Notes: a model not told the origin generated them from the sequence alone. A stretch of DNA of 64,000 nt from Cedecea selenatireducens (GCF_042138895.1 NZ_JBHIKW010000005.1:299264-363263), one strand, 5' to 3'. Shown: positions 17,827-27,530, counted from the first letter of the stretch. Numbers and translations are program-made.

Positions 17827-18156
17827 TTATTCAAACTTTGGACCCTGTCGGTCTGCGATGCGACCCTGCTCAAGCAATGCTTGTTCGATGGTCTGCTGTA
17901 GCATCCGAATACGCTCTTCCATGTTGGCGGCGTAGTCACGGGTTTTCGACTTTTCCTGAGTCAGCTCGTAGCAAATGTTCAGTGCTGCGATAAAGACCAG
18001 CTGCTCGGTATTTGTGACTCTAGTGCGAACTTTTAAATCTTGCAACCGCTGATTCAGCTCTTCCGCAGCCTGATTCAGCGCATCCTGTTGTTCAGGCGGA
18101 CAATTCACGCGCAATGAACGACCGAAAATTTGAATATCGACTGGTTGTGCAGACAT
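17827..18156 (-). CDS. zapA: Cell division protein ZapA
   Basis: Small FtsZ-binding protein of 109 aa (E. coli 109) that bundles protofilaments and stabilises the Z ring. It has an N-terminal globular domain (MSAQPVDIQIFGRSLRVNCPPEQ) and a long C-terminal coiled coil from about residue 45 (EQLVFIAALNICYELTQEKSK onward). The start at 18156 gives the family N-terminus; longer in-frame readings add 51 unrelated residues. It is divergent from ygfB. Confidence 0.96.
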   Translation of the reverse strand: MSAQPVDIQIFGRSLRVNCPPEQQDALNQAAEELNQRLQDLKVRTRVTNTEQLVFIAALNICYELTQEKSKTRDYAANMEERIRMLQQTIEQALLEQGRIADRQGPKFE

Positions 18157-18324
18157 GCTACCTTCCTGCTGTTTACTCGCCTGCCTTAACGCTACCGGCC
18201 CCGGTAGCGGAAGGGGCGCCACTATAGCTATCCCGATATCAAGATACAAGCCCTTTTCTGGTATCTGCGGGGGTCCTGGTGGTAGCATAACACACACTAT
18301 TCCTGCCAACGATGACGAATGCGC

Positions 18325-18903
18325 ATGTCAATACAGAACGCAATGCCTGACTACGACTTAGTCGGTCAACTTTTGAACCAACAGGGTGTGGGCCTGACGC
18401 CTGCAGAAATGCACGGCTTAATCAGCGGCATGCTGTGCGGCGGTAACAACGATACTAGCTGGCAAACGCTGCTGCATGACCTGACTAACGAAGGCCTCGC
18501 CTTTAGCCAGAATCTGGCGGACCCGTTGCGTAATATGCACGGTGCCATTGGCGACGCGCTGGAAGACGAAGGCTTCCTGTTCCAGCTTTACCTGCCGGAT
18601 GGGGATGATGTCTCCGTCTTCGATCGTGCCGATGCGCTTTCCGGCTGGGTAAACCACTTCCTGTTGGGCCTCGGCGTGATGCAGAGCAAGCTGGATAAAG
18701 TCACCGGCGAAACCGGCGAAGCGATTGACGATCTGCGTAATATTGCCCAGTTGGGCTATGACGAGGACGAAGATCAGGAAGAGCTGGAAATGTCCCTCGA
18801 AGAGATTATTGAGTATGTACGTGTTGCTGCACTGCTGTGCCACGACACCTTTACTCATGCGGCACCGACCGCACCAGAGGTACGCAAGCCAACGCTCCAC
18901 TAA
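18325..18903 (+). CDS. ygfB: UPF0149 family protein YgfB
   Basis: Acidic cytosolic protein of 192 aa (E. coli 192), UPF0149/YecA-like family. Family segments LTPAEMHGLISGMLCGG (about residues 22-38) and the helical ISGWVNHFLLGLG-type core are present, with a strongly acidic stretch DEDEDQEELEMSLEEIIEYVR near residue 150. The start at 18325 (MSIQNAMPDYD) matches E. coli; another ATG two codons upstream is less likely. Molecular function is not established. It precedes pepP by 23 bases and is probably co-transcribed with it. Confidence 0.93.
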   Translation: MSIQNAMPDYDLVGQLLNQQGVGLTPAEMHGLISGMLCGGNNDTSWQTLLHDLTNEGLAFSQNLADPLRNMHGAIGDALEDEGFLFQLYLPDGDDVSVFDRADALSGWVNHFLLGLGVMQSKLDKVTGETGEAIDDLRNIAQLGYDEDEDQEELEMSLEEIIEYVRVAALLCHDTFTHAAPTAPEVRKPTLH

Positions 18904-18926
18904 CGATAAAAATGTCAGGAGGTGTG

Positions 18927-20243
18927 ATGAATCAGCAGGAATTTCTCCGTCGCCGTCAGGCGTTACTGGCTAAAATGGCCCCCGGCAGCGCTGCGCTTAT
19001 CTTTACCGCGCCCGAAGTTATCCGTAATGCGGATAGCGAGTATGCCTATCGGCAGAGCAGCGATTTTTGGTACTTCACCGGTTTTAACGAGCCGGAAGCG
19101 GTGCTGGTGCTCATTAAAAGTGACACATCACATAACCACAGCGTGCTGTTTAACCGCGTGCGGGATAAAAGCGCTGAGATCTGGTCTGGTCGTCGACTTG
19201 GCCAGGAAGCTGCACCGCAGAAGCTGGGCGTGGATCGCGCGCTGGCCTTTACGGAAATCGACGAACAGCTACACCTCCTGTTAAACGGTCTGGACGTGGT
19301 TTACCACGCTCAGGGCGAGTACGAATACGCAGACAGCATCGTGTTTGCCGCGCTGGATAAGCTACGTCGCGGTTCGCGTCAAAACCTGGCCGCGCCAGCA
19401 ACGCTGACGGACTGGCGCCCGACGGTGCACGAACTGCGCCTCTTCAAATCAGAAGAGGAAATTGCAGTTATGCGCCGCGCCGGGGAAATCACCGCGCTGG
19501 CGCATACTCGTGCCATGCAGGCCTGCCGCCCGGGAATGTTTGAATATCAGCTCGAAGGGGAAATTCATCACGAATTTACTCGCCACGGCGCGCGTTATCC
19601 TTCGTACACCACCATCGTCGGCGGCGGTGAAAACGGCTGTATTCTGCATTACACCGAAAACGAAAGTGAGCTGCGCGACGGCGATCTGGTGCTGATTGAC
19701 GCCGGATGTGAATACCAAAGCTATGCCGGAGACATCACGCGTACCTTCCCGGTCAACGGGAAGTTCAGCCCGGCACAGCGTGAGATTTACGACATCGTCC
19801 TGGAATCCCTCGAAACTTCGCTAAAACTCTACCGTCCAGGCACCTCCATGCAGGAAGTGACGGCGGAAGTCGTACGCATCATGGTTAAAGGGCTGGTGAA
19901 ACTGGGCATTCTCAAAGGCGATGTCGATCAGCTTATTGCCAGCAATGCTCACCGCGCCTTCTTTATGCATGGCCTGAGCCACTGGCTGGGGCTCGACGTT
20001 CATGACGTTGGCTCTTACGGCCAGGACAAGTCGCGCGTGCTCGAGCCGGGCATGGTTATTACCGTTGAGCCGGGGCTTTATATCGCGCCGGATGCGGACG
20101 TGCCAGCGCAGTACCGTGGCATTGGCATCCGCATTGAGGACGACATCGTTATCACCAAAGACGGCAATGAAAATCTGACCGCCAGCGTGGTGAAATCGGC
20201 AGACGATATCGAAGCGCTGATGGCTGCGGCGCGTCAGCAATGA
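18927..20243 (+). CDS. pepP: Xaa-Pro aminopeptidase P
   Basis: Mn-dependent metallopeptidase of 438 aa (E. coli 441) that removes N-terminal residues preceding proline. It has an N-terminal AMP_N domain (residues 1-170) and a C-terminal pita-bread M24B catalytic domain. Metal ligands are visible in LIDAGCEYQSYAGDITRTFP (two Asp), the HGLSHWLGLDVHD histidine and the C-terminal EPGLYI and GIRIEDD glutamates. The start at 18927 follows an excellent CAGGAGGTG ribosome site. It overlaps ubiH by 4 bases (ATGA). Confidence 0.97.
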   Translation: MNQQEFLRRRQALLAKMAPGSAALIFTAPEVIRNADSEYAYRQSSDFWYFTGFNEPEAVLVLIKSDTSHNHSVLFNRVRDKSAEIWSGRRLGQEAAPQKLGVDRALAFTEIDEQLHLLLNGLDVVYHAQGEYEYADSIVFAALDKLRRGSRQNLAAPATLTDWRPTVHELRLFKSEEEIAVMRRAGEITALAHTRAMQACRPGMFEYQLEGEIHHEFTRHGARYPSYTTIVGGGENGCILHYTENESELRDGDLVLIDAGCEYQSYAGDITRTFPVNGKFSPAQREIYDIVLESLETSLKLYRPGTSMQEVTAEVVRIMVKGLVKLGILKGDVDQLIASNAHRAFFMHGLSHWLGLDVHDVGSYGQDKSRVLEPGMVITVEPGLYIAPDADVPAQYRGIGIRIEDDIVITKDGNENLTASVVKSADDIEALMAAARQQ

Positions 20244-21418
20244 GCGTAATAATTGTTGGCGGCGGGATGGCCGGGGCGACGCTTGCGCTGGCTATCTCAA
20301 CGCTCACTCGCGGCAAGCTACCGGTTAGCCTGATTGAAGCCGTAGCGCCGGATTCCACCGCGCATCCGGGGTTTGATGCTCGCGCAATTGCGTTAGCAAA
20401 AGGCACCTGCCAACAGCTTGACCGCATTGGTATCTGGCCTGCTATTGCCGACTGTGCAACGGCGATTAAAACCGTGCACGTTAGCGATCGGGGCCACGCC
20501 GGGTTTGTCACGCTTGAAGCGGAAGATTATCAGATTGATGCGCTCGGGCATGTGGTGGAGCTGCATGACATCGGGCTGCGCCTGTTTGGCCTGCTGCGTA
20601 AGGCGCCGGGCGTAACGCTGCATTGTCCACAGCGTGTGGCGTCTTTCTCCCGGAATGAACATCGCGTAAACGTTGTGCTGGATAATGGCGTCGAGCTGCA
20701 GGGTAACGTGCTGGTCGCGGCGGATGGCACTCGCTCTAAGCTTGCCGCGCAGTGCGGCGTGACCTGGCAGCCGCAAAGCTATCATCAGGTTGCAGTCATC
20801 GCCAACGTCACCACCTCCGAGCCCCATAATGGGCGGGCGTTTGAGCGCTTTACCGAGCACGGGCCGATTGCCATGCTGCCGATGTCTGACGGGCGCTGTT
20901 CGCTGGTGTGGTGCCACGCGCTGGAGGCTCGTGCAGAAGTTGAAAGCTGGAGCGAAGCCGAGTTTTGCCAGCAGCTGCAGCGTGCCTTTGGCTGGCGGCT
21001 CGGGAAAATTACCCATGCGGGCGTGCGCCATCACTATCCGCTGGCGCTGACGACGGCCTCGCAGACAGTTTCTCATCGCCTGGCGCTGGTCGGTAATGCC
21101 GCGCAAACGCTGCATCCAATAGCCGGTCAGGGCTTTAACCTCGGCCTGCGTGACGTCATGTCTTTGGCCGAAGGATTAGCACAGGCGCACGCCACAGGCA
21201 CCGATGTTGGCAGCTTCCCGGTGCTTGCGGCCTGGCAGCAGCGTCGTGCCGCAGATAAAGCCGCGACCATTGGCGTTACCGACGGGCTGGTTCAGCTGTT
21301 TGCTAACCGCTGGGCACCGCTGGTAGCGGGCCGTAATCTTGGCCTGATGGCGATGGAACATTTTACCCCGGCACGAGACGTGCTGGCTCAGCGCACCCTG
21401 GGTTGGGTGGCGCGTTAA
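20240..21418 (+). CDS. ubiH: 2-Octaprenyl-6-methoxyphenol 4-hydroxylase
   Basis: FAD-dependent monooxygenase of 392 aa (E. coli 392) of aerobic ubiquinone biosynthesis (C1 hydroxylation). The N-terminal dinucleotide-binding motif IIVGGGMAGATLALAIS, the mid-protein ADGTRS motif and the second FAD motif GNAAQTLHPIAGQGFNLGLRD near residue 290 define the UbiH/COQ6 family. It is translationally coupled to pepP (stop/start ATGA) and 12 bases before ubiI. Confidence 0.97.
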   Translation: MSVIIVGGGMAGATLALAISTLTRGKLPVSLIEAVAPDSTAHPGFDARAIALAKGTCQQLDRIGIWPAIADCATAIKTVHVSDRGHAGFVTLEAEDYQIDALGHVVELHDIGLRLFGLLRKAPGVTLHCPQRVASFSRNEHRVNVVLDNGVELQGNVLVAADGTRSKLAAQCGVTWQPQSYHQVAVIANVTTSEPHNGRAFERFTEHGPIAMLPMSDGRCSLVWCHALEARAEVESWSEAEFCQQLQRAFGWRLGKITHAGVRHHYPLALTTASQTVSHRLALVGNAAQTLHPIAGQGFNLGLRDVMSLAEGLAQAHATGTDVGSFPVLAAWQQRRAADKAATIGVTDGLVQLFANRWAPLVAGRNLGLMAMEHFTPARDVLAQRTLGWVAR

Positions 21419-21430
21419 AGGAGAGTCAAT

Positions 21431-22630
21431 TTGCAAAGCGTAGATGTGGCGATTGTCGGCGGCGGAATGGTGGGGCTGGCGGTAGCCTGTGGGCTCCAGG
21501 GCAGCGGCCTGCGCGTTGCGGTCATTGAAAGCCACCTTCCTCAACCGCTTGCGCCTGATGCCGCGCCTGAACTGCGTGTTTCGGCGATCAATGCGGCCAG
21601 TGAAAAACTGCTGACGCACCTTGGCGTGTGGCCAAAAATTAGCGAGCGGGCCAGCTGCTATCACGGGATGGAAGTCTGGGAGCGAGACAGCTTCGGGCAA
21701 ATCGCCTTTGACGACAAGAGCTTTGGTTTCAGCCATCTTGGGCACATCATTGAAAACTCGGTGATCCACCAGGCGCTTTGGCAGCGGTCGGAGCAATGCA
21801 GCGACATCACCCTGATGGCACCGGCGGAAATTAACCAGGTTGCCTGGGGCGAAAACGAAGCGTTTCTGACCCTCAAAGACGGCGCGATGCTGACCGCAAG
21901 GCTGGTCGTCGGCGCCGATGGCGCAAACTCCTGGCTGCGCGATAAAGCAGATATTCCGCTGACGTTCTGGGACTACAATCACCACGCGCTGGTGGCAACG
22001 ATTCGTACCGCCGAACCGCATCAGGCTGTCGCCAGGCAGGCGTTCCACGGAGAAGGTATTCTGGCGTTTCTGCCGCTCTCTGACCCGCATCTGTGCTCGA
22101 TTGTCTGGTCGCTGCCGCCGGAGGAAGCGGCGCGTATGCAGCAGGTGGACGATGAAGCCTTTAATCAGGCGCTTTCCGTAGCCTTTAATATGCGCCTCGG
22201 CCTGTGTACCGTGGAAAGCGAGCGCCGCGTCTTCCCGCTGACGGGGCGTTATGCCCGCAGCTTTGCCGGTCATCGCCTGGCGCTGGTGGGCGATGCCGCC
22301 CATACCATTCATCCGCTGGCCGGGCAGGGCGTCAACCTGGGCTTTATGGATGCCGCAGAATTGATTGCCGAAATCCGTCGCCTGAATCTTGAGGGCAAAG
22401 ACTTCGGGCAGCATCTTTATCTGCGCCGCTATGAACGCAGCCGCAAGCACAGTGCGGCGGTCATGCTTGCCAGCATGCAGGGGTTCCGCGACCTGTTTGC
22501 CGGCAGCAACCCGGCGAAAAAGCTGCTGCGGGATATCGGCCTGAAGCTGGCCGACACGCTGCCGGGCGTGAAGCCCCAACTGATCCGTCAGGCGATGGGG
22601 CTGCAAGACCTGCCGTCCTGGCTACGTTGA
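21431..22630 (+). CDS. ubiI: 2-Octaprenylphenol 5-hydroxylase UbiI (VisC)
   Basis: FAD monooxygenase of 399 aa (E. coli 400) that performs the C5 hydroxylation in aerobic ubiquinone synthesis. It has the FAD motifs VAIVGGGMVGLAVACGLQG, GADGANSWLR and GDAAHTIHPLAGQGVNLGFMD, and shares the fold and operon with UbiH. Translation starts at a TTG (21431) with an AAGGAG ribosome site 7 bases upstream; the resulting N-terminus MQSVDVAIVGGGMVG matches E. coli UbiI exactly in register. Confidence 0.96.
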   Translation: MQSVDVAIVGGGMVGLAVACGLQGSGLRVAVIESHLPQPLAPDAAPELRVSAINAASEKLLTHLGVWPKISERASCYHGMEVWERDSFGQIAFDDKSFGFSHLGHIIENSVIHQALWQRSEQCSDITLMAPAEINQVAWGENEAFLTLKDGAMLTARLVVGADGANSWLRDKADIPLTFWDYNHHALVATIRTAEPHQAVARQAFHGEGILAFLPLSDPHLCSIVWSLPPEEAARMQQVDDEAFNQALSVAFNMRLGLCTVESERRVFPLTGRYARSFAGHRLALVGDAAHTIHPLAGQGVNLGFMDAAELIAEIRRLNLEGKDFGQHLYLRRYERSRKHSAAVMLASMQGFRDLFAGSNPAKKLLRDIGLKLADTLPGVKPQLIRQAMGLQDLPSWLR

Positions 22631-22658
22631 ATCTCTAAGTGATAACCCCGTCACATTT

Positions 22659-22763
22659 CCCTTCCCGATGACCGGGAAGGGCACCTTCGCCCTCGTTTGA
22701 AATATTCTAATCTCAGGACAAATCTCGGATTACATTTTCTAATCTTACAATTTTAGCGATGTA
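22659..22763. promoter_or_regulatory. Hairpin and likely GcvA sites upstream of gcvT
   Basis: Positions 22631-23067 (437 bases) hold no gene. CCCTTCCCG / CGGGAAGGG (22659-22681) is a hairpin without a T tract, just after ubiI. Two CTAAT motifs (22707 and 22739), in the AT-rich segment, match the core recognised by GcvA in the E. coli gcvTHP control region, which is also long and bound by Lrp. I see no glycine riboswitch fold. Specific sites are inferred, not proven. Confidence 0.4.
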
Positions 22764-23067
22764 GTTAATTTGTTTCTGAAATGGTCGTAAATGTTAGCTA
22801 GTGCTAAATTCGACATTAAATACCTGCTGTTAATGTGGGGCGCATCGCATTTTTTCAGTGAATTACTCTGCACACTTCCTCTCCCATTTTGGTCATAAGC
22901 TAATGCAATGACCGTTTTCCGCTTATGGTTTACGCCCCCGTTCGGTGGTAAGTTCAGGTCAAAGGTAACGTTTGCGTCGCTATCGGGGAACGGTGGCGGT
23001 GCCGGGTTTCGTCTGACGGTTGGCAAAGCCAAATCCGCTTTGCAACCAGATGGTTAAAGAGGAAAAG

Positions 23068-24165
23068 ATGACTCAACAGACCCCCTTATTTGAACAGCAC
23101 ACGCTTTGTGGCGCCCGCATGGTTGATTTCCACGGCTGGATGATGCCGCTGCACTACGGCTCACAAATTGATGAACACCACGCGGTACGCACCGACGCCG
23201 GTATGTTCGACGTTTCCCACATGACCATCGTCGACCTGCAGGGCAGCCGTACCCGCGAATTCCTGCGTTATTTGGTCGCCAATGACGTCGCCAAACTGAC
23301 TCAGCCAGGCAAAGCGCTTTACACCGCCATGCTTAATGCTTCCGGCGGCGTAATTGATGACCTGATTATCTACTTCTTCACCGAAGACAGCTTCCGCCTC
23401 GTTGTTAACTCCGCCACCCGTGAAAAAGACCTTGCCTGGATTAACCAGCATGCTGAGACGTATGGCGTGTCCGTTACCGTGCGCGATGACCTGTCGCTGA
23501 TTGCCGTTCAGGGCCCGAACGCGAAGGCTAAAGCCGCCACGCTGTTTAGCGAAGAACAACGTAAAGCCGTTGAAGGCATGAAGCCGTTCTTTGGCGTGCA
23601 GTCCGGCGATTTGTTCATCGCCACGACCGGCTACACCGGCGAAGCGGGCTATGAAATTGCGATGCCTAACGAAAAGGCCGCAGAGTTCTGGGCGCAGTTG
23701 GTTGAGGCCGGCGTTAAGCCTTGCGGGCTGGGCGCTCGCGACACGCTGCGACTTGAAGCGGGTATGAACCTCTACGGCCAGGATATGGACGAAGGTGTTT
23801 CTCCGCTGGCTGCCAATATGGGCTGGACTATCGCCTGGCAGCCGGAAGATCGTGATTTCATCGGCCGTGAAGCGCTGGAAGCGCAGCGCGCCAGCGGCAC
23901 TGAGCAGCTGGTTGGCTTGATCATGACCGAAAAAGGCGTATTACGTAATGAGCTGCCGGTACGGTTTACCGACGCGCAGGGCAATATCCATGAAGGGGCG
24001 ATCACCAGCGGCACCTTCTCGCCTACGCTCGGTTATAGCATTGCGCTGGCCCGCGTACCGGCCGGCATCGGTGAAACGGCGATTGTGCAGATCCGCAACC
24101 GCGAAATGCCGGTCAAAGTCACCAAACCTATTTTTGTTCGCGCCGGTAAGCCGGTTGCGCTTTAA
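23068..24165 (+). CDS. gcvT: Aminomethyltransferase (glycine cleavage T protein)
   Basis: THF-dependent T protein of 365 aa (E. coli 364). It takes the aminomethyl group from lipoylated GcvH, releasing ammonia and forming 5,10-methylene-THF. Family features: GWMMPLHYGSQIDEHHAVR, MFDVSHM, the RDDLSLIAVQGPNA segment, TGYTGEAGYEI and GARDTLRLEAGMNLYGQDMDE. The ATG at 23068 (MTQQTPLFEQHTL) follows an AAAGAGGAAAAG ribosome region; an upstream ATG at 23020 would add 16 residues. First gene of gcvTHP. Confidence 0.97.
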   Translation: MTQQTPLFEQHTLCGARMVDFHGWMMPLHYGSQIDEHHAVRTDAGMFDVSHMTIVDLQGSRTREFLRYLVANDVAKLTQPGKALYTAMLNASGGVIDDLIIYFFTEDSFRLVVNSATREKDLAWINQHAETYGVSVTVRDDLSLIAVQGPNAKAKAATLFSEEQRKAVEGMKPFFGVQSGDLFIATTGYTGEAGYEIAMPNEKAAEFWAQLVEAGVKPCGLGARDTLRLEAGMNLYGQDMDEGVSPLAANMGWTIAWQPEDRDFIGREALEAQRASGTEQLVGLIMTEKGVLRNELPVRFTDAQGNIHEGAITSGTFSPTLGYSIALARVPAGIGETAIVQIRNREMPVKVTKPIFVRAGKPVAL

Positions 24166-24194
24166 ATTTTGAAATCAGGTATCAGGAGAAAACA

Positions 24195-24584
24195 ATGAGC
24201 AATGTGCCGAACGAACTGAAATACAGCAAAGAGCACGAATGGCTGCGTAAAGAAGCTGACGGCAGCTACACCGTGGGCATCACCGAACACGCGCAGGAAC
24301 TGCTGGGCGACATGGTGTTTGTGGACCTGCCTGAAGTGGGTGCCACCGTTTCTGCCGGCGATGATTGTGCCGTTGCCGAATCCGTGAAAGCGGCTTCTGA
24401 CATCTACGCCCCAATCAGCGGTGAAATCGTCGCGGTTAACGACGCGCTGAGCGACAGCCCGGAGCTGGTCAACAGCGAGCCTTACGGAGAAGGCTGGATC
24501 TTCAAAATTAAAGCCAGCGACGAAGCACAGGTTGCCGCGCTGCTGGATGCTTCTGCCTATGAAGCGCTGTTAGAAGACGAGTAA
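24195..24584 (+). CDS. gcvH: Glycine cleavage system H protein
   Basis: Lipoate-carrying shuttle protein of 129 aa (E. coli 129). The lipoylated lysine is in AESVKAASDIYAPISGEIV, near residue 65, within the typical hammerhead fold. It moves the methylamine intermediate from GcvP to GcvT and electrons to the L protein (Lpd, encoded elsewhere). It lies 29 bases after gcvT with an AGGAG ribosome site. Confidence 0.98.
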   Translation: MSNVPNELKYSKEHEWLRKEADGSYTVGITEHAQELLGDMVFVDLPEVGATVSAGDDCAVAESVKAASDIYAPISGEIVAVNDALSDSPELVNSEPYGEGWIFKIKASDEAQVAALLDASAYEALLEDE

Positions 24585-24592
24585 TTTTTAAA

Positions 24593-24614
24593 CCCCTCTC
24601 CCCGGCGAGAGGGG
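24593..24614 (+). other. Intercistronic palindrome between gcvH and gcvP
   Basis: CCCCTCTC and GAGAGGGG form a perfect 8-bp stem over a CCCGGC loop and are followed by AAAACA. Closely similar CCCTCTCC...GGAGAGGG palindromes occur near 44940 and 58950-59024, so this looks like a small dispersed extragenic repeat. It may modulate mRNA stability within the operon. Confidence 0.5.
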
Positions 24615-24638
24615 AAAACATTTCAGGAATCACCGCTC

Positions 24639-27512
24639 ATGACCCAGTCTTTACGTCAGTTAGAGAATCACGAAGCGTTTATCGACCGTCACATTGGCCC
24701 GAACGCGCAGCAGCAGCAAGAAATGCTGGACACCGTCGGGGCGAAGACGCTCAACGACCTGATCACCAGCATCGTTCCGCAGGACATTCAGCTTGCCGAG
24801 CCGCCTCAGATTGGCGCCGCTGCGACCGAATTTGCCGCGCTGGCTGAATTAAAAGCCATCGCCAGCCGCAATAAACGCTTCAAAACTTACATTGGCATGG
24901 GTTACACCGCGGTACAAACGCCGCCGGTGATTCTGCGTAACATGCTGGAAAACCCGGGCTGGTACACCGCCTACACGCCTTATCAGCCGGAAGTTTCCCA
25001 GGGCCGTCTTGAAGCGCTGCTGAACTTCCAGCAGGTCACGCTTGACCTGACCGGCATGGACATCGCTTCTGCTTCGCTGCTTGATGAAGCCACCGCGGCG
25101 GCAGAAGCTATGGCGATGGCCAAACGCGTCAGCAAGCTGAAAAACGCTAACCGCTTCTTTGTGGCGTCCGACGTTCATCCACAAACGCTGGACGTGGTCC
25201 GTACCCGCGCGGAAACCTTCGGTTTTGACGTCATTGTTGATGACGCAGCGAAAGTGCTGGATCACCAGGATGTGTTTGGCGTGCTCCTGCAGCAGGTTGG
25301 CACTACCGGTGAAGTGCATGATTACACCGCGCTGATTGCCGAGCTGAAACAGCGCAAAGTGGTCGTGAGCGTTGCCGCAGACTTTATGTCGCTGGTCATG
25401 CTGACCGCACCGGGCAAACAAAGCGCGGACATCGTGTTCGGTTCCGCACAGCGCTTTGGCGTACCGATGGGTTACGGCGGCCCGCACGCGGCGTTCTTCG
25501 GCGCACGTGACGAATTTAAGCGTTCCATGCCTGGCCGTATTATCGGCGTCTCCCGCGATGCCGCCGGCCGCACCGCGCTGCGCATGGCGATGCAAACCCG
25601 TGAGCAACACATCCGCCGCGAGAAAGCGAACTCCAACATCTGTACTTCTCAGGTTCTGCTGGCGAACATTGCCAGCCTGTATGCGGTCTTCCACGGCCCG
25701 GCCGGGCTGAAGCGCATTGCAGGCCGCATTCACCGCCTGACCGACATTCTGGCCGCTGGCCTGCAGCAGAAAGGCCTGGTCCTGCGCCACAAGCACTGGT
25801 TCGACACCCTTTGTGTTGAAGTTGCCGATAAAGCCGCCGTGCTGGCGCGTGCCGAAGCGCGTGAAATCAACCTGCGCAGCGACATCCTGAACGCGGTGGG
25901 CATCACCCTTGATGAAGCCACCACCCGTGAAGACGTTGTGGCCCTGTTCGACGTGCTGCTGGGCGATGCTCACGGCCTGGACATCGACAAGCTGGATCGC
26001 GACGTTGCCAACGACAGCAAATCCATTCCAGCGCCGATGCTGCGCGACGACGAAATTCTGACTCACCCGGTCTTTAACCGTTATCACAGCGAAACCGAGA
26101 TGATGCGCTACATGCACTCTCTGGAACGCAAAGACCTGGCGCTCAACCAGGCGATGATCCCGCTCGGCTCCTGCACCATGAAGCTGAACGCCGCCGCCGA
26201 AATGATCCCGATCACCTGGCCGGAATTTGCTGAACTGCATCCGTTCTGCCCGGCAAACCAGGCTGAAGGTTATCATCAGATGATTGCCCAGCTGTCCGAC
26301 TGGCTGGTGAAGCTGACCGGTTATGACGCGCTTTGCATGCAGCCGAACTCCGGCGCGCAGGGCGAATATGCAGGCCTGCTGGCTATCCGCCGCTACCACG
26401 AAAGCCGCAACGAAGGCAGTCGTAATATCTGCCTGATCCCAAGCTCCGCGCACGGTACCAACCCGGCCTCCGCGCAGATGGCGGGCATGGAAGTGATCGT
26501 TGTGGCCTGTGATAAACAAGGCAACATCGATCTGCAGGATCTGCGTGCTAAAGCCGAACAGGCTGGCGAAGCGCTCTCCTGCATCATGGTGACCTACCCG
26601 TCGACCCACGGCGTGTATGAAGAAACCATCCGCGAAGTTTGCCAGATTGTTCACCAGTTCGGCGGCCAGGTGTACCTGGACGGGGCGAACATGAATGCCC
26701 AGGTCGGGATCACCACGCCGGGCTACATTGGCGCAGATGTTTCGCACCTTAACCTGCACAAAACCTTCTGTATTCCACACGGCGGTGGCGGCCCGGGCAT
26801 GGGCCCAATCGGCGTGAAAGCACATCTGGCTCCGTTTGTACCGGGCCACAGCGTGGTGCAGATTGAAGAGATGCTGACCCAGCAGGGCGCGGTTTCCGCG
26901 GCTCCGTTTGGCAGTGCCTCTATCCTGCCAATCAGCTGGATGTACATCCGCATGATGGGCGCGGATGGCCTGAAGAAAGCCAGCTCCGTGGCGATTCTGA
27001 ACGCCAACTACATCGCGACTCGCCTCAAGTCCGCTTACCCGGTGCTGTACACCGGCGCGAACGGCCGCGTGGCTCACGAATGTATTCTGGATATTCGTCC
27101 GCTGAAAGAAGAAACCGGTATCAGCGAGCTGGACATCGCCAAGCGCCTGATCGACTTCGGCTTCCATGCGCCAACCATGTCGTTCCCGGTGGCGGGCACG
27201 CTGATGGTTGAGCCGACCGAATCCGAAGGTAAAGTGGAGCTGGACCGCTTCATCGAAGCCATGCTCTCTATCCGCAGCGAAATTGACCGCGTGGTAGCCG
27301 GCGAATGGACGCTGGAAGACAACCCGCTGGTGAACGCGCCGCACACTCAGGACGAAATCGTTGCCGAGTGGGCGCATCCGTACACCCGCGAGCTGGCTGT
27401 GTTCCCGGCAGGCCACGGCAACAAATACTGGCCAACCGTGAAGCGCCTCGATGACGTTTACGGCGACCGTAACCTGTTCTGCTCCTGCGTGCCGATGAGC
27501 GAGTACGAATAG
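24639..27512 (+). CDS. gcvP: Glycine dehydrogenase (decarboxylating), P protein
   Basis: PLP enzyme of 957 aa (E. coli 957) that decarboxylates glycine and passes the aminomethyl group to GcvH lipoate. It is a fused two-half protein: the N-terminal half (HIGPNAQQQQEML, GMGYTAVQTPPVI) is structural and the C-terminal half is catalytic. The PLP lysine is in HLNLHKTFCIPHGGGGPGMGP, near residue 707. GcvT, H and P with Lpd form the glycine cleavage system that makes CO2, NH3 and methylene-THF. Confidence 0.98.
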   Translation: MTQSLRQLENHEAFIDRHIGPNAQQQQEMLDTVGAKTLNDLITSIVPQDIQLAEPPQIGAAATEFAALAELKAIASRNKRFKTYIGMGYTAVQTPPVILRNMLENPGWYTAYTPYQPEVSQGRLEALLNFQQVTLDLTGMDIASASLLDEATAAAEAMAMAKRVSKLKNANRFFVASDVHPQTLDVVRTRAETFGFDVIVDDAAKVLDHQDVFGVLLQQVGTTGEVHDYTALIAELKQRKVVVSVAADFMSLVMLTAPGKQSADIVFGSAQRFGVPMGYGGPHAAFFGARDEFKRSMPGRIIGVSRDAAGRTALRMAMQTREQHIRREKANSNICTSQVLLANIASLYAVFHGPAGLKRIAGRIHRLTDILAAGLQQKGLVLRHKHWFDTLCVEVADKAAVLARAEAREINLRSDILNAVGITLDEATTREDVVALFDVLLGDAHGLDIDKLDRDVANDSKSIPAPMLRDDEILTHPVFNRYHSETEMMRYMHSLERKDLALNQAMIPLGSCTMKLNAAAEMIPITWPEFAELHPFCPANQAEGYHQMIAQLSDWLVKLTGYDALCMQPNSGAQGEYAGLLAIRRYHESRNEGSRNICLIPSSAHGTNPASAQMAGMEVIVVACDKQGNIDLQDLRAKAEQAGEALSCIMVTYPSTHGVYEETIREVCQIVHQFGGQVYLDGANMNAQVGITTPGYIGADVSHLNLHKTFCIPHGGGGPGMGPIGVKAHLAPFVPGHSVVQIEEMLTQQGAVSAAPFGSASILPISWMYIRMMGADGLKKASSVAILNANYIATRLKSAYPVLYTGANGRVAHECILDIRPLKEETGISELDIAKRLIDFGFHAPTMSFPVAGTLMVEPTESEGKVELDRFIEAMLSIRSEIDRVVAGEWTLEDNPLVNAPHTQDEIVAEWAHPYTRELAVFPAGHGNKYWPTVKRLDDVYGDRNLFCSCVPMSEYE

Positions 27513-27530
27513 TTTTAACAACTTGATGAC

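Noticed and set aside
21176..22606. 476-codon open frame opposite ubiI, and similar long antisense frames opposite lysS (43545-44948) and bglA (32363-33814)
   Set aside because: All lie fully over well-identified genes, have compositions typical of antisense reading and no recognisable domain.
22631..23067. Glycine riboswitch before gcvT
   Set aside because: No tandem aptamer-like pairing could be seen; enterobacterial gcvTHP is controlled by GcvA, Lrp and others instead.
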